From assembly GCA_963812085.1 (NCBI GenBank), contig CAWETL010000003.1, positions 434,001-498,000 on the forward strand: DNA of 64,000 nucleotides, read 5' to 3'. The notes beneath the pieces are model-generated. The model had not been told where the DNA came from. It made no database searches and saw only the letters and a program-made list of their open reading frames with translations. The stretch comes from SPDF01 sp963812085. Its GTDB lineage: Bacteria; Gemmatimonadota; Gemmatimonadetes; Gemmatimonadales; GWC2-71-9. The translations under genes and the position numbers were made by a program. Below are positions 52,710 to 61,593 of the stretch, piece by piece. Each line of letters starts with the position of its first letter. Positions within the stretch are counted from its first letter, which is position 1.

Positions 52710-53603
52710 ATGAACACCGTAGATTCTGGGCACGATCATCGAGTTGTCGGACTCAAAAGCTACGCCGCATTCATCCTCCTCACACTCGCGGCTGGTGCGG
52801 CGGGCGGGATGGCGGCCGCGCCGGGCGTCTGGTATGCAGGCCTCGACAAGCCGCCGTGGAATCCCCCGGCATGGGTCTTCGGTCCCGTGTGGACAACCCT
52901 CTACGTCCTCATCGGCATCGCTGCCGCCCTCGCCTGGCCCGGCCGGGCCACACGAGCCGGCCGGACCGGTTTCCTCCTCTTCGGCCTCCAACTCGTCCTC
53001 AATACCCTCTGGTCCTGGCTGTTCTTTCATTGGCACCGGCCGGACCTGGCGTTGGCCGACCTGCTGGTGTTGTGGGTGGCCATTCTCGGCACCTTGATCG
53101 CCTTTCGGCGAATCCGCCCCCTGTCCGGCGCGCTGCTCGTCCCCTACCTGGCTTGGGTCACCTTTGCCGGGGTGCTCAACGCGGAGATCAGCCGGAGAAA
53201 CCCTCAGGGCGTGAGTCCGGCACCCGCCGGTCCGACGCGCGGGGTGGCCGCCGCCGACTGCGCCCCGTGGGACGGCGCGGCCACCTCCCTGTACCTGGCC
53301 GACGGCGTCGGGTCAGGCGCGCTCCCGCCGCCGGCCCCCTTCCTGCACATCGCGCTGTACGACTCGCCGGAGCGGCTCGGCGGCACCACCGTCACGCTCG
53401 GGAAGTCGGTGGCGGGTTCGGGCATCGCCGTGTGGTGTCAGGCCGAATCGAGTTGTTCGCCCGCGTCATCGGGCACGGTGGAAATCGACACTTTCCTCCC
53501 CGGCGGGGACCTCACCGGATCCTACCTCATCTCGTTTCCCGACCGTCAGGTCACCGCGGCCTTTCGCGCGACCTGGTACCCCAGGCGGGCTCTCTGCGGA
53601 TGA
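52710..53603 (+). CDS. TspO/MBR-family protein with an extra C-terminal domain
   Basis: The N-terminal ~165 residues form a TspO/translocator fold with five helices: KPPWNPPAWVFGPVWTTLYVLIG, LNTLWSWLFFHWHRPDLAL and VPYLAWVTFAGVLNAEISRRN. TspO proteins bind porphyrins or tetrapyrroles and sense oxygen or light in some bacteria. Beyond residue ~170 comes an unusual ~125-residue extension with CAPWDGAATSLYLADG, ALYDSPERLGGTTVTLGK and a strand-rich end, with no recognised family. It may have arisen by fusion with a lipoprotein remnant. It overlaps the GH-like gene by 4 nt. Confidence 0.72.
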   Translation: MNTVDSGHDHRVVGLKSYAAFILLTLAAGAAGGMAAAPGVWYAGLDKPPWNPPAWVFGPVWTTLYVLIGIAAALAWPGRATRAGRTGFLLFGLQLVLNTLWSWLFFHWHRPDLALADLLVLWVAILGTLIAFRRIRPLSGALLVPYLAWVTFAGVLNAEISRRNPQGVSPAPAGPTRGVAAADCAPWDGAATSLYLADGVGSGALPPPAPFLHIALYDSPERLGGTTVTLGKSVAGSGIAVWCQAESSCSPASSGTVEIDTFLPGGDLTGSYLISFPDRQVTAAFRATWYPRRALCG

Positions 53604-56600
53604 ACTCGTCCATGATGAATAACCGGCGTTCCTGTCGCTGGCGTGACAGCTTCGCCGCAGGAGCGGTCGCCCTGGTGCTTGCCTCGCCCCTCGCCGCGCA
53701 GGCGCCAGTCTACCGGATCGGGAACTGGGCAGCCGACTCCTTCGGGAACCATCGCGCCGTCGTTTCGGTGGATCGGGCAGCGCCGGCGGTGTGGATCGAC
53801 CTTCCCTGGCGGCGCCCGGACGAGCACCCCGAACGGAAGGGGATCTGGGTGGTGGACGCGAGGACGGGGCATCGCGTGATGAACGTCGCCCGCGGGGCCA
53901 TCACGAGAGAGCGGGGGGCCATCGCCTTCGAGCCGACCAGCGGGCCGGGCGAGTACTACGTCTACTATCTGCGCTACGCGGGCTCGGTGACCTCGAACTA
54001 TCCGAAGCTCACCTATCCCGGGCCGGACTCAACGGCTTCCCCGGAGTGGTACGCCCAGTACGGCCGCCGGGCGCAACAGGGCGGGAAGCTGCCTTCCGCG
54101 CGACTCCTGGCGTTCGAGGCGGCGGATACGCTCGATTCGTTCTACCCGATGCAGGTGATCGCGACGGCGGAGGAATCGGCGCGTGTCCTTGCCGCCAGCC
54201 CCCGCAGCGATTTCCTCGTCTTTCCGGAGGATCGCACCCATTCGATCGTGATGCCGGGGGACCTGCCGGAGCGATGGGCACATCGAACCGACGCCGCGAC
54301 GTTCGCGGGCACGGCGCTTCGGGGAGAGTTCTACTCCTTCCAGCTCGGTGTCTGGGCGGCGAGGGCGCCGCTCGCGGACGTGCGCGTCGCATTCCAGCCG
54401 TTGACCGGTTCGGCGGGGGCCATTCCGGCCACTGCCATCCGCTGCTTCAATCAGGGCGGCGTCGATTGGCAGGGACGTGACTTCACCACGCGGGTGGACG
54501 TCCCCCGGGGCCGGATCCAGCCGATCTGGTGCGGAGTGCAGGTGCCGCTCGGTGCCGGTGCCGGCCTCTACCGGGGCCGCTTGACGGTGTCCGCCGCGGG
54601 TCGGCCGCCGGTTCCCGTCTCGCTCTCCCTGACGGTCACCGCCGACACCATCCGGAACGGCGGAGCGGACCAGCCGTGGCGGCTGGCGCGGCTCGCCTGG
54701 CTCGATTCCCGACTCGACGAGGACCACGGGATCGTGCCGCCGTACACTCCCGTCTCGCGCCGGGGCGACACCCTCGGGGTGCTCGGCCGGCAGCTGGCCT
54801 TGGGCCCGGACGGAATGCCCTCCGGGATTCGCAGCTTCTTCACGGTCGAGATGACGTCCATCGGCGCCACCCCGCGGGAAGTCCTGGCGGGTCCGGTGCG
54901 GCTGGTGGCGGAGGACGCGACCGGAGCGGAACTCCCGTGGAAGGCCTCGGGGCTCCGCATCGTGGAGCACGACACGGGGATCATCGTCTGGCAGGCCGGG
55001 GGCGAGGCGGGGCCGCTCAGGATGGCCGTGCGCGGGAGTCTCGAATTCGACGGCAACGCCGAATTCTCCGTGGCGGTCACCGCCGCCACCGCCGCGACCC
55101 TGCGTGACATCCGGCTGGAGATCCCGCTACGTCCGGATGCGGCGCGGTACATGATGGGTCTCGGCGTCAAGGGCGGCCGCCGTCCCGACTCGCTCGACTG
55201 GGCCTGGGACGTGAAGCACAACCAGGACGGCGCCTGGCTCGGGGATGTCAACGCCGGGCTCCAGTTCAGCCTGAAGGACGACCACTACTCCCGGCCGCTC
55301 AACACGAACTTCTACCTCTCCAAGCCGCTCGTCATGCCGGCCTCGTGGGACAACGGCGGCCGGGGCGGGTGCCGGCTCCGTGCCGGGCGGGACGCCTATC
55401 GAATCGTGTGCTACAGCGGCGCGCGCGACATGGCCGCCGGCGAGGTCCAGCACTACGACTTCCGGCTGCTGCTGACGCCGTTCCACCCGATCGACCCGAA
55501 GGCCCAGTGGGCCACCAGGTACTTCCACGCCTACGTCCCGCTCGATTCCATCGCCAAGATGGGCGCCAACACCGTCAACGTGCACCACGCGACGGCCATC
55601 AACCCCTTCATCAACTATCCGTTCCTCCGGCCCGAGGCCATGAAGGCCTACGTGGACAGCGCCCACGCCATGGGCATGCGGGTCAAGATCTATTACACGG
55701 TGCGCGAGCTCACCAATCACGCGCCTGAAATCCCGGCCCTCCGCAGCCTGGGCACCGAGGTGATCGCGCCCGGGCCCGGCGGGGGCGCGTCGTGGCTGCA
55801 GGAGCACCTCGACACGAACTACATCGGCGGCTGGTACGTGCCCCCGCTCCGCGACGCGGCGGTGATCAACACCGGCATTTCGCGCTGGCACAATTTCTAT
55901 GTCGAGGGGCTCGAGTGGCTGGTCGAGAACGTCGGGATCGACGGCCTCTACATCGACGACGTGGCCTTCGACCGGAGCATCATGGTGCGGGTACGGAAGG
56001 TGCTTACGCGCGGGCGTCCCGCGCCGCTCATCGACCTGCACTCGGCCAACCAGTTCAACCCGCGCGACGGGTTCGCCAGCAGCGCCAACCTGTACCTGGA
56101 GCACTTTCCGTTCATCGACCGGCTCTGGTTCGGGGAATACTTCGACTACAACGCGCCGCCGGACTACTGGCTCGTCGAGATGTCGGGGATTCCATACGGC
56201 CTGATGGGGGAAATGCTCGAGGGCGGCGGCAATCCGTGGCGCGGCATGCTCTTCGGGATGACGAACCGGCTCCCCTGGTCCGGGGATCCGCGGGAGATCT
56301 GGAAGTTCTGGGACAGGTGGCGCATCCAGGACACCCGGATGATCGGTTTCTGGGTGCCCGACTCGCCGGTCCGGACCGGGCGGAGCGATGTGCTGGCCAC
56401 GGTGTACCAGGGCGGGGCGCGGAGCATCGTGTCGATCGCCAGCTGGGCGCCCGACACCGCCCGCGTGCAGCTGGCCGTGGACTGGAACCGCCTGGGGCTG
56501 GACCCGGCGAAGGCCCGGATCGTGGCCCCCGACCTGCCGGGGTTCCAGCCGGCGGCTGCCTTCAAGCCGTTCGAACCGATCCCGGTTGCGCCGGGGCGGG

Positions 56601-56647
56601 GGTGGCTGCTCATTTTCGAACCGGCGACCGCCGCGCCGGGGTCGTGA
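53600..56647 (+). CDS. Large secreted glycoside hydrolase-like protein (GH123 / DUF6067-like)
   Basis: The 1015-residue product has an N-terminal signal peptide (ALVLASPLAAQA). A beta-rich N-terminal part precedes a middle region with GIDGLYIDDVAFD, IDLHSANQF, WFGEYFDYNAPPDYW and FWDRWRI, which looks like a TIM-barrel active face with paired acidic residues. The arrangement resembles GH123 or DUF6067 proteins, which act on N-acetylgalactosamine-containing glycans. The specificity is unknown. It overlaps the TspO-fusion gene by 4 nt, so the two are co-expressed. Confidence 0.6.
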   Translation: MNSSMMNNRRSCRWRDSFAAGAVALVLASPLAAQAPVYRIGNWAADSFGNHRAVVSVDRAAPAVWIDLPWRRPDEHPERKGIWVVDARTGHRVMNVARGAITRERGAIAFEPTSGPGEYYVYYLRYAGSVTSNYPKLTYPGPDSTASPEWYAQYGRRAQQGGKLPSARLLAFEAADTLDSFYPMQVIATAEESARVLAASPRSDFLVFPEDRTHSIVMPGDLPERWAHRTDAATFAGTALRGEFYSFQLGVWAARAPLADVRVAFQPLTGSAGAIPATAIRCFNQGGVDWQGRDFTTRVDVPRGRIQPIWCGVQVPLGAGAGLYRGRLTVSAAGRPPVPVSLSLTVTADTIRNGGADQPWRLARLAWLDSRLDEDHGIVPPYTPVSRRGDTLGVLGRQLALGPDGMPSGIRSFFTVEMTSIGATPREVLAGPVRLVAEDATGAELPWKASGLRIVEHDTGIIVWQAGGEAGPLRMAVRGSLEFDGNAEFSVAVTAATAATLRDIRLEIPLRPDAARYMMGLGVKGGRRPDSLDWAWDVKHNQDGAWLGDVNAGLQFSLKDDHYSRPLNTNFYLSKPLVMPASWDNGGRGGCRLRAGRDAYRIVCYSGARDMAAGEVQHYDFRLLLTPFHPIDPKAQWATRYFHAYVPLDSIAKMGANTVNVHHATAINPFINYPFLRPEAMKAYVDSAHAMGMRVKIYYTVRELTNHAPEIPALRSLGTEVIAPGPGGGASWLQEHLDTNYIGGWYVPPLRDAAVINTGISRWHNFYVEGLEWLVENVGIDGLYIDDVAFDRSIMVRVRKVLTRGRPAPLIDLHSANQFNPRDGFASSANLYLEHFPFIDRLWFGEYFDYNAPPDYWLVEMSGIPYGLMGEMLEGGGNPWRGMLFGMTNRLPWSGDPREIWKFWDRWRIQDTRMIGFWVPDSPVRTGRSDVLATVYQGGARSIVSIASWAPDTARVQLAVDWNRLGLDPAKARIVAPDLPGFQPAAAFKPFEPIPVAPGRGWLLIFEPATAAPGS

Positions 56648-56674
56648 CCGGTTTCTTTCACCGAGGTGATGATC

Positions 56675-56938
56675 ATGGCGACAATGCGGGACCGACTCAG
56701 GGAGACGCTGGAGCGGCTCGAGCAGGAGCGGGACGAGCTCCGGGTGCGGCTGCATCTGGGCAAGGCCGAGGCGCGGCAGGAGTGGGACAAGCTGGACGCG
56801 CGGATCGGTGAGCTCCGCGGCCGGCTGGATCGGGCCGGGGACGAGGCCGGGGACGTGATGGACGACGTCGGGGAGGCGGCAAAGCTGCTCGGGGAGGAGA
56901 TCCGGACCGGCTTCGAGCGTCTTCGCAAGATGCTATGA
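56675..56938 (+). CDS. Small coiled-coil protein
   Basis: The 87-residue protein is almost entirely charged helix (MRDRLRETLERLEQERDELR, WDKLDARIGELRGRLDRA) with heptad spacing and a C-terminal LGEEIRTGFERLRKML. The ATG at 56675 follows GAGG at an 8-nt spacing; GTG and ATG codons just upstream are less well placed. It overlaps the SRPBCC gene by 4 nt. Similar stress-related or membrane-associated coiled coils exist, but no family is certain. Confidence 0.6.
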   Translation: MATMRDRLRETLERLEQERDELRVRLHLGKAEARQEWDKLDARIGELRGRLDRAGDEAGDVMDDVGEAAKLLGEEIRTGFERLRKML

Positions 56939-57441
56939 CCCCGCGGCCCTCCGAAGGGAGGCGCGGGGTGACGCGCGGCGGCGGCGAGACGGAGAGCGCG
57001 CACCGGCTCGAGCAGCGGATGGCGATCGCCGCGCCGCGGGACGAAGTCTGGAGTCTCGTCGAGGAGCCCGAAGCGCTGATGCAGTGGGTGCACGGCCTCA
57101 AGAGCGTCACCTCGGCCAGCGGCATGCCCGGGGGATTTGCCCTCGGTGCCACCTTCGTCCAGCGGATCAGGATCGGGCTGATCCCGACGGCCTGCCGCGG
57201 CGAGGTGGTGGAATGCGTCCCGCCGAGCCGGCTGGCGGTCGTGGTCCACCATTCGCTCTTCGATCTCGACATCAGTTACGACTTTGCGGCCGTTGGGCGC
57301 CGGACCGAAGTGTCCTGCCGGGCGGCGATCGAGGGGCGGGCGCTGGGCACCGTCATCCCGCGGCACAAAGTGGAGGAGGTGACGGCCGACATCCTGACCG
57401 AGCACCTCGAGGCCCTGCGCGCGCTGGCCGAGCGCGGCTGA
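56935..57441 (+). CDS. SRPBCC/START-like domain protein
   Basis: The 168-residue protein has a variable N-terminal segment. The fold pattern then shows APRDEVWSLVEEPEALMQWVHGL, a strand series ending RLAVVVHHSLFDLDISYDF, and a final helix DILTEHLEALRALAER. SRPBCC proteins bind hydrophobic ligands or act as polyketide-type cyclases. The ligand is unknown. The ATG overlaps the coiled-coil stop by 4 nt. Confidence 0.72.
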   Translation: MTPRPSEGRRGVTRGGGETESAHRLEQRMAIAAPRDEVWSLVEEPEALMQWVHGLKSVTSASGMPGGFALGATFVQRIRIGLIPTACRGEVVECVPPSRLAVVVHHSLFDLDISYDFAAVGRRTEVSCRAAIEGRALGTVIPRHKVEEVTADILTEHLEALRALAERG

Positions 57442-57482
57442 ATTCGCTACCATTGGGTATACCAGCCCCGCGGAGCATCCCC

Positions 57483-57611
57483 ATGGACGTCGTCGTGATC
57501 GGCCGGATTTTCGTGACGGTGGCCGCCTTCGGATTCGGCCTGCTGCTGTTCCGCGGGATGGTGCTCGAATGGCACCGCCGGGACCGGGAAACCCATGGCG
57601 GCGCCTCGTAG
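57483..57611 (+). CDS. 42-residue single-pass membrane protein
   Basis: From the ATG after GGAG, the product has one hydrophobic helix (VIGRIFVTVAAFGFGLLLF) and a polar tail RGMVLEWHRRDRETHGGAS. Codon use matches the neighbours. Such small proteins often assist membrane complexes; here the context is stress-type genes and nothing more specific can be said. Confidence 0.45.
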   Translation: MDVVVIGRIFVTVAAFGFGLLLFRGMVLEWHRRDRETHGGAS

Positions 57612-57645
57612 TCCGACCGCAGCACCAGAACCGGCAAAGGACACC

Positions 57646-58117
57646 ATGCGCATCTCCCGACTCGTTCCGCTCGCCCTGGCCGCCGTCGCCGTCGTGTCGC
57701 TCGGCGCGGCGTCGGCCGCGCCGTCCGGGCCCGCCTCGTCACCCACGCTCTCCGTCATCACGGTGTACAAGTCGCCGTCCTGCGGCTGCTGCGGGAAGTG
57801 GGTCGACTACCTGCGTGCCAACGGGTTCGAAGTCAAGGTCGTGGACATCGACGACCTGAGCGAGGTCAAATCGGCGTCCGGGGTGCCTCGCCAGCTCCAG
57901 ACCTGCCATACGGCGATGGTCGAGGGCTACGTGGTCGAAGGCCATGTCCCGGCGGACGCCTTGCGCCGACTCCTGCACGACCGCCCCAAGGTGGCCGGGA
58001 TCGCGGTGCCCGGCATGCCGGTCGGCTCGCCCGGCATGGACGGCTCCCCGGCCCAGCAGCTACGACGTGATCGCGTGGGACAAGTCCGGAAAGACGACGG
58101 TCTACGAGAAGAAGTAG
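57646..58117 (+). pseudogene. DUF411 metal-binding protein, frameshifted near its end
   Basis: The signal peptide and the DUF411 motif SPSCGCCGKW (Cys46, Cys48, Cys49) are intact, and the frame continues through GHVPADALRRLL and VPGMPVGSPGMDGSPAQ. Then one base out of step the sequence reads YDVIAWDKSGKTTVYEKK to a TAG at 58117, matching the usual family ending. The whole region is 472 nt, one base longer than a frame. DUF411 proteins bind copper or similar metals in the periplasm. The frameshift may be a sequencing error. Confidence 0.75.
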
Positions 58118-58129
58118 GCCCCGAGCGCC

Positions 58130-58408
58130 GTGCGCCGCGCCCCGAAGACGATCCCGTCTTCCAGGCACGGCGCCAGACGGCGGACCTCGCGGCCCAGGCC
58201 GCCCGCGCGCGCGCCAGTTGGCGGGCGCTCGGGTGGTTCTGTTTCTGGGAGTGGCTCGGCGCCGCGATCGCCTTCTCGGGTCTCCATGCGCAGACGGTCC
58301 AGCTCGGGCTGGATCATCCTCTGGTTCGGGTACCTCGTCGGCAACACCGGCGCCTTCATCGCGGTTTGGCGCGTCTACTTCCTGCCGCAGCGGCGCGGCG
58401 ACTGGTAG
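58130..58408 (+). pseudogene. Possible small two-helix membrane protein, frame-disrupted
   Basis: No single frame gives a clean protein, but GC3-rich coding signal moves between frames. One frame encodes a helix around RALGWFCFWEWLGAAIAFSG. After a shift near 58300 another encodes GWIILWFGYLVGNTGAFIAVW and a basic FLPQRRGDW end at 58408. It reads like a broken or frameshifted small inner-membrane gene. The minus-strand frame across it has no protein-like features. Low confidence. Confidence 0.3.
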
Positions 58409-58489
58409 CACAGGCCGGAAACCCGGCCGCCGGCGGACGCGTAGAGTTCCCAGCGTCCCTACGTCCCCCCCAATGCCTGCGAGCCGCCC

Positions 58490-59024
58490 ATGTCATCGAC
58501 CCGATCACACCTGCCTGCGGCGCTCCAGCTGTGCCTCGTTGCCACTCTCGCCTCCGCCGGAACACTCCTCGCCCAGGCGAAGCCGGCGTGCGCCGCCCCC
58601 GAATACCATCAGTTCGATTTCTGGATCGGCGACTGGACGGTGACCGACCCGCATGGCAACGCGGCGGGCACCAACCGGATCGAGCGCATCCTCGACGGGT
58701 GCGTGCTGCAGGAGCACTGGGTCGGATGCCAAGGGCGGCGGCGGCACGAGCCTCAACATGTGGGACGCAACGGACGGGCGCTGGCACCAGGTTTGGATGG
58801 ATGTGTCCGGGGGCATGCTCCAGCTCAAGGGCAAGCTCGAAGGCTCGTCGATGGTGATGTCTGGCGAGCACCCGACGCGGGGCGGTGCCGGTGGAGTCAC
58901 CATCGAGCGTATCACCTGGACGCCTCTGGCCGGGGGCAACGTTCGCCAGCTCTGGGAATCCTCCGGCGACGGCGGAGCCACCTGGACGACCCAGTTCGAC
59001 GGCACCTACGTCCGGAGGCCATGA
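58490..59024 (+). pseudogene. DUF1579-like secreted protein, frameshifted
   Basis: The frame starts with a signal peptide (QLCLVATLASAGTLLAQA) and continues to EYHQFDFWIGDWTVTDPHG and CVLQEHW. Near 58721 it loses sense. In the next frame the protein continues GSDAKGGGGTSLNMWDATDGR, WHQVWMDVSGGMLQL and ends GGATWTTQFDGTYVRRP at 59024. An extra base accounts for the change. The 'FDFWIGDW' and 'GTSLNMWD' pattern is that of a family with a role in acid or stress responses, though this is uncertain. Confidence 0.7.
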
Positions 59025-59104
59025 CCGCGGGCTTGATCTGAGAGTTCGCGTAGCGGCAGCGCACCGTCTTGCCCCGCCCGACCACGGGCGCGACATTCCC
59101 GCCA

Positions 59105-60178
59105 ATGCGGTTCCCGGTTGTCGTCCTCCTCCTGACATCGCTCGCCACCTCTCCCGGTGCCGCCCAGGCCCTGCGCGGCCGCCTGGTCGCTGCCGATTCT
59201 GTCACGCCGGTGAGCGGCGCCCTGGTGCTGCTGCAGGATTCGGCCGGGCGGACGATCGACAAGAGCGTTTCCAGCGACGGCGGGCGGTTCCAGCTCCGTT
59301 CGACCGTGCCAGGTCATTTCACGCTCCGCGTCCTTCGCATCGGCTACGCGCCCTGGGAAAGCGAGGTGGCGCTGGCGTCGGGGCAGACCCTCGATCGCTC
59401 GCTCCTTCTGGCCGACGCCCGCATCGCGCTGCCGGAAATCCAGGTCGAGGGGGCCCAACTGTGCGGCGCCCGCGCCGAGGGCGATTCGGTCGGATCGTTG
59501 CTCTGGGGCCAGGCGGGGACGGCACTGTCGCTTGCCAACGAGGCCATCCGTTCTCGCCAGTACCGGTTCGGGACGGTGCTCGAGGAACGCCTGGTCGATA
59601 GCACGGGAATGCTCTCCCGCCGGCTTCCGATCTCGAACCTCGACGCGGTGAACACCGCCTGGCCGATCCGGAGCCTTCCGCCGGATTCACTGCTGCGCTA
59701 CGGATTCATCCTGAACCGAGAGGATCTCGTCGAGGGGCCCACCTGGTACGGGCCCGACGCCGAGTTCCTCCTCTCGGACTCGTTCATGGCGGGCCACTGT
59801 TTTCGGACCGTTCCCCCGGGCGCCGGGTTCCCGCCCGAGTGGATCGGCCTCGCGTTCGAGCCGGCGGCAAAGAGCCGGTTGGCCGACGTCCGCGGCACGG
59901 TCTGGCTCGATCGCGCGAGCGCCGAACTGCGGCGGATCGATTACCAGTACACCCAGCTGCCGTCCTGGGCCCGGGGGCGCGATGCCCTCGGTTCCCTGAC
60001 GTTCGTGAGCCTGCACGATGGCGGATGGGTGGTGCAGCGCTGGTTCATGCGGGTTCCGGTGCCGAAAGTCGACGCCGCGACGGGCCAGGCGGGCTTTTTC
60101 GGCTACCGGGAATGGGGCGGACACGTCGCGGAGGTGCTGAGCCCAACCGGGGAAGTCATCCAGAGGTTCGAATCCTGA
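59105..60178 (+). CDS. Carboxypeptidase-regulatory-like domain protein
   Basis: From the ATG at 59105 the 357-residue product has a signal peptide ending SPGAAQ. The first ~90 residues form a CarboxypepD_reg-like (prealbumin-type) domain with SGALVLLQDSAGRTIDKSVSSD and VPGHFTLRVLRIGY. The rest is a beta-rich outer-surface or outer-membrane-linked part with a Cys in GAQLCGARAEG and a conserved-looking PSWARGRDALG. Similar proteins accompany TonB-dependent systems in other phyla; none is seen here. Confidence 0.7.
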   Translation: MRFPVVVLLLTSLATSPGAAQALRGRLVAADSVTPVSGALVLLQDSAGRTIDKSVSSDGGRFQLRSTVPGHFTLRVLRIGYAPWESEVALASGQTLDRSLLLADARIALPEIQVEGAQLCGARAEGDSVGSLLWGQAGTALSLANEAIRSRQYRFGTVLEERLVDSTGMLSRRLPISNLDAVNTAWPIRSLPPDSLLRYGFILNREDLVEGPTWYGPDAEFLLSDSFMAGHCFRTVPPGAGFPPEWIGLAFEPAAKSRLADVRGTVWLDRASAELRRIDYQYTQLPSWARGRDALGSLTFVSLHDGGWVVQRWFMRVPVPKVDAATGQAGFFGYREWGGHVAEVLSPTGEVIQRFES

Positions 60179-60219
60179 CCCCGCTTACTCCCTGTGTACC
60201 GAGGGACTATTTTTCCCCG

Positions 60220-61593
60220 ATGGAATCTCCGCCCCCGTACCCGCTCGCCATCCCGACTCCGGCTTCATCCGGCGAGCTCCCTTCGCGCTTCCTCGCCGCC
60301 TGGCAGTCGCTGGCTTGCCCCGCCTCCTGGCGTCGGGTGCTCGTGGCCGTCTCCGGAGGGCCGGATTCCCTCGCCCTGCTGCATCTGCTGCACGATACCC
60401 GTGCGTCGCACCGTCTGGAATTGCTCGTCGCGCACGTGGATCACGGCATTCATCCCGATAGCGCCGCGGTGGCCCAGCGCGTGGTGGACGCCGCGGGCTC
60501 GCTGGGGCTGCCGGTGGTGGTCGGGCGGCTCGGCCTGGGAGCCGGCGCTTCCGAAACGCGGGCGCGCGTCGCCCGGCACGACTGGCTCGAGCGCACGCGG
60601 CGCGCGGAGGCGGCGGACGCCATCGTCTTCGCGCATCATCACGACGACCAGGCGGAGACGGTGCTGCTGCGCGTCCTCGCCGGGAGCGGCCCGGCCGGCT
60701 TGGCGGGGATGCTGCCGCGTCGGGGGACCCGGCTCCGGCCGTTGCTCGGCTTCCGGCGCGCGGAGCTGGGCGCCTACCTCGCCGGGCGTGGCGTCGCCTC
60801 CTGGGCCGATCCCGCCAACGACGACCCTGCGCACCAGCGGTCCTGGCTTCGCACCGAGGTGCTGCCGCACATCGCGCTGGCGGTGCCGAACGTGGCAGAC
60901 CGGCTCGTCCGGGTTGGGGAACAGGCTGCGGGGAATCGCCGTGCCTGGGACGCCGCGCTCTCCGTGCTTCCGGGCCTCGACCCGCGGCTCGGGTCGCACC
61001 GCATTTCCGTTGCTGGCCTCCCGCTGGCCGGGTATGATTCCGACCTCGCACTGGCCGTCCTGCAGGCCGTGGCGCGGCGAGCGGGCTGCGTGCTCGGGAC
61101 GAAGCGCGCCAGGCGGGTCCTGGGCCTGCTCAAGGCGGGCGAGAGCGGGAGAGTGCTGGAACTCGGCGCCGGCTGGCGGGTGGAACTCGCCTTCGGCCGT
61201 TTGTGTTTCTACCGGCCGGAACCGGTCCCGTTGCCGCTCGTCATCGGCCCCGGGCCCGGAGCGGCGCGATGGGGCACGTGGGTCGTGCGCTGGACGCGCG
61301 CGCCTGCCCCGCCATCTGGCCGGCGCGACGGATGGGTGGCGTGGTTCATCGGGGAGGGGGCGGTGGTGCGCGGGCCCAGCGCCGGAGACCGGCTCAAGCC
61401 GCTGGGCGGCGCAGGGCGACGCCTGGTGGGGCGCTGCCTCCAGGACGCCCGGATCGAGCGGAGCCGCCGCGCCGCCTGGCCGATCATCGAGTTGGACGGG
61501 GACATCCAGTGGGTGGCGGGTGTCTGCCGCGGAGAGGGCGCGATGCCCGGCCCGGCGGAGGACGCCCTGCAGATCGAGGTGAGCGATGGATGA
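60220..61593 (+). CDS. tilS: tRNA(Ile)-lysidine synthase
   Basis: The 457-residue enzyme has the ATP-pyrophosphatase P-loop SGGPDS (45-50), LLVAHVDHGIHPDS and HHHDDQAET, followed by a C-terminal domain with GDRLKPLGGAGRRLVGRCLQDARIE. It makes the lysidine that lets the tRNA-Ile CAT anticodon read AUA. ATG start at 60220. It overlaps hpt by 8 nt, and tilS-hpt-ftsH is a well-known conserved gene order. Confidence 0.95.
   Translation: MESPPPYPLAIPTPASSGELPSRFLAAWQSLACPASWRRVLVAVSGGPDSLALLHLLHDTRASHRLELLVAHVDHGIHPDSAAVAQRVVDAAGSLGLPVVVGRLGLGAGASETRARVARHDWLERTRRAEAADAIVFAHHHDDQAETVLLRVLAGSGPAGLAGMLPRRGTRLRPLLGFRRAELGAYLAGRGVASWADPANDDPAHQRSWLRTEVLPHIALAVPNVADRLVRVGEQAAGNRRAWDAALSVLPGLDPRLGSHRISVAGLPLAGYDSDLALAVLQAVARRAGCVLGTKRARRVLGLLKAGESGRVLELGAGWRVELAFGRLCFYRPEPVPLPLVIGPGPGAARWGTWVVRWTRAPAPPSGRRDGWVAWFIGEGAVVRGPSAGDRLKPLGGAGRRLVGRCLQDARIERSRRAAWPIIELDGDIQWVAGVCRGEGAMPGPAEDALQIEVSDG

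Noticed and set aside
58102..58359. An 85-residue minus-strand frame starting with ATG over the damaged small membrane gene.
   Set aside because: It overlaps the DUF411 3' end and shows no domain or hydrophobic pattern; the plus-strand frames give membrane helices with strong GC3.
51891..59024. Reading the frame breaks as selenocysteine (UGA) codons, since selA is present.
   Set aside because: The breaks require a change of frame, and the mltF stop is TAA; none is a UGA followed by a continuing frame with a SECIS-like hairpin.
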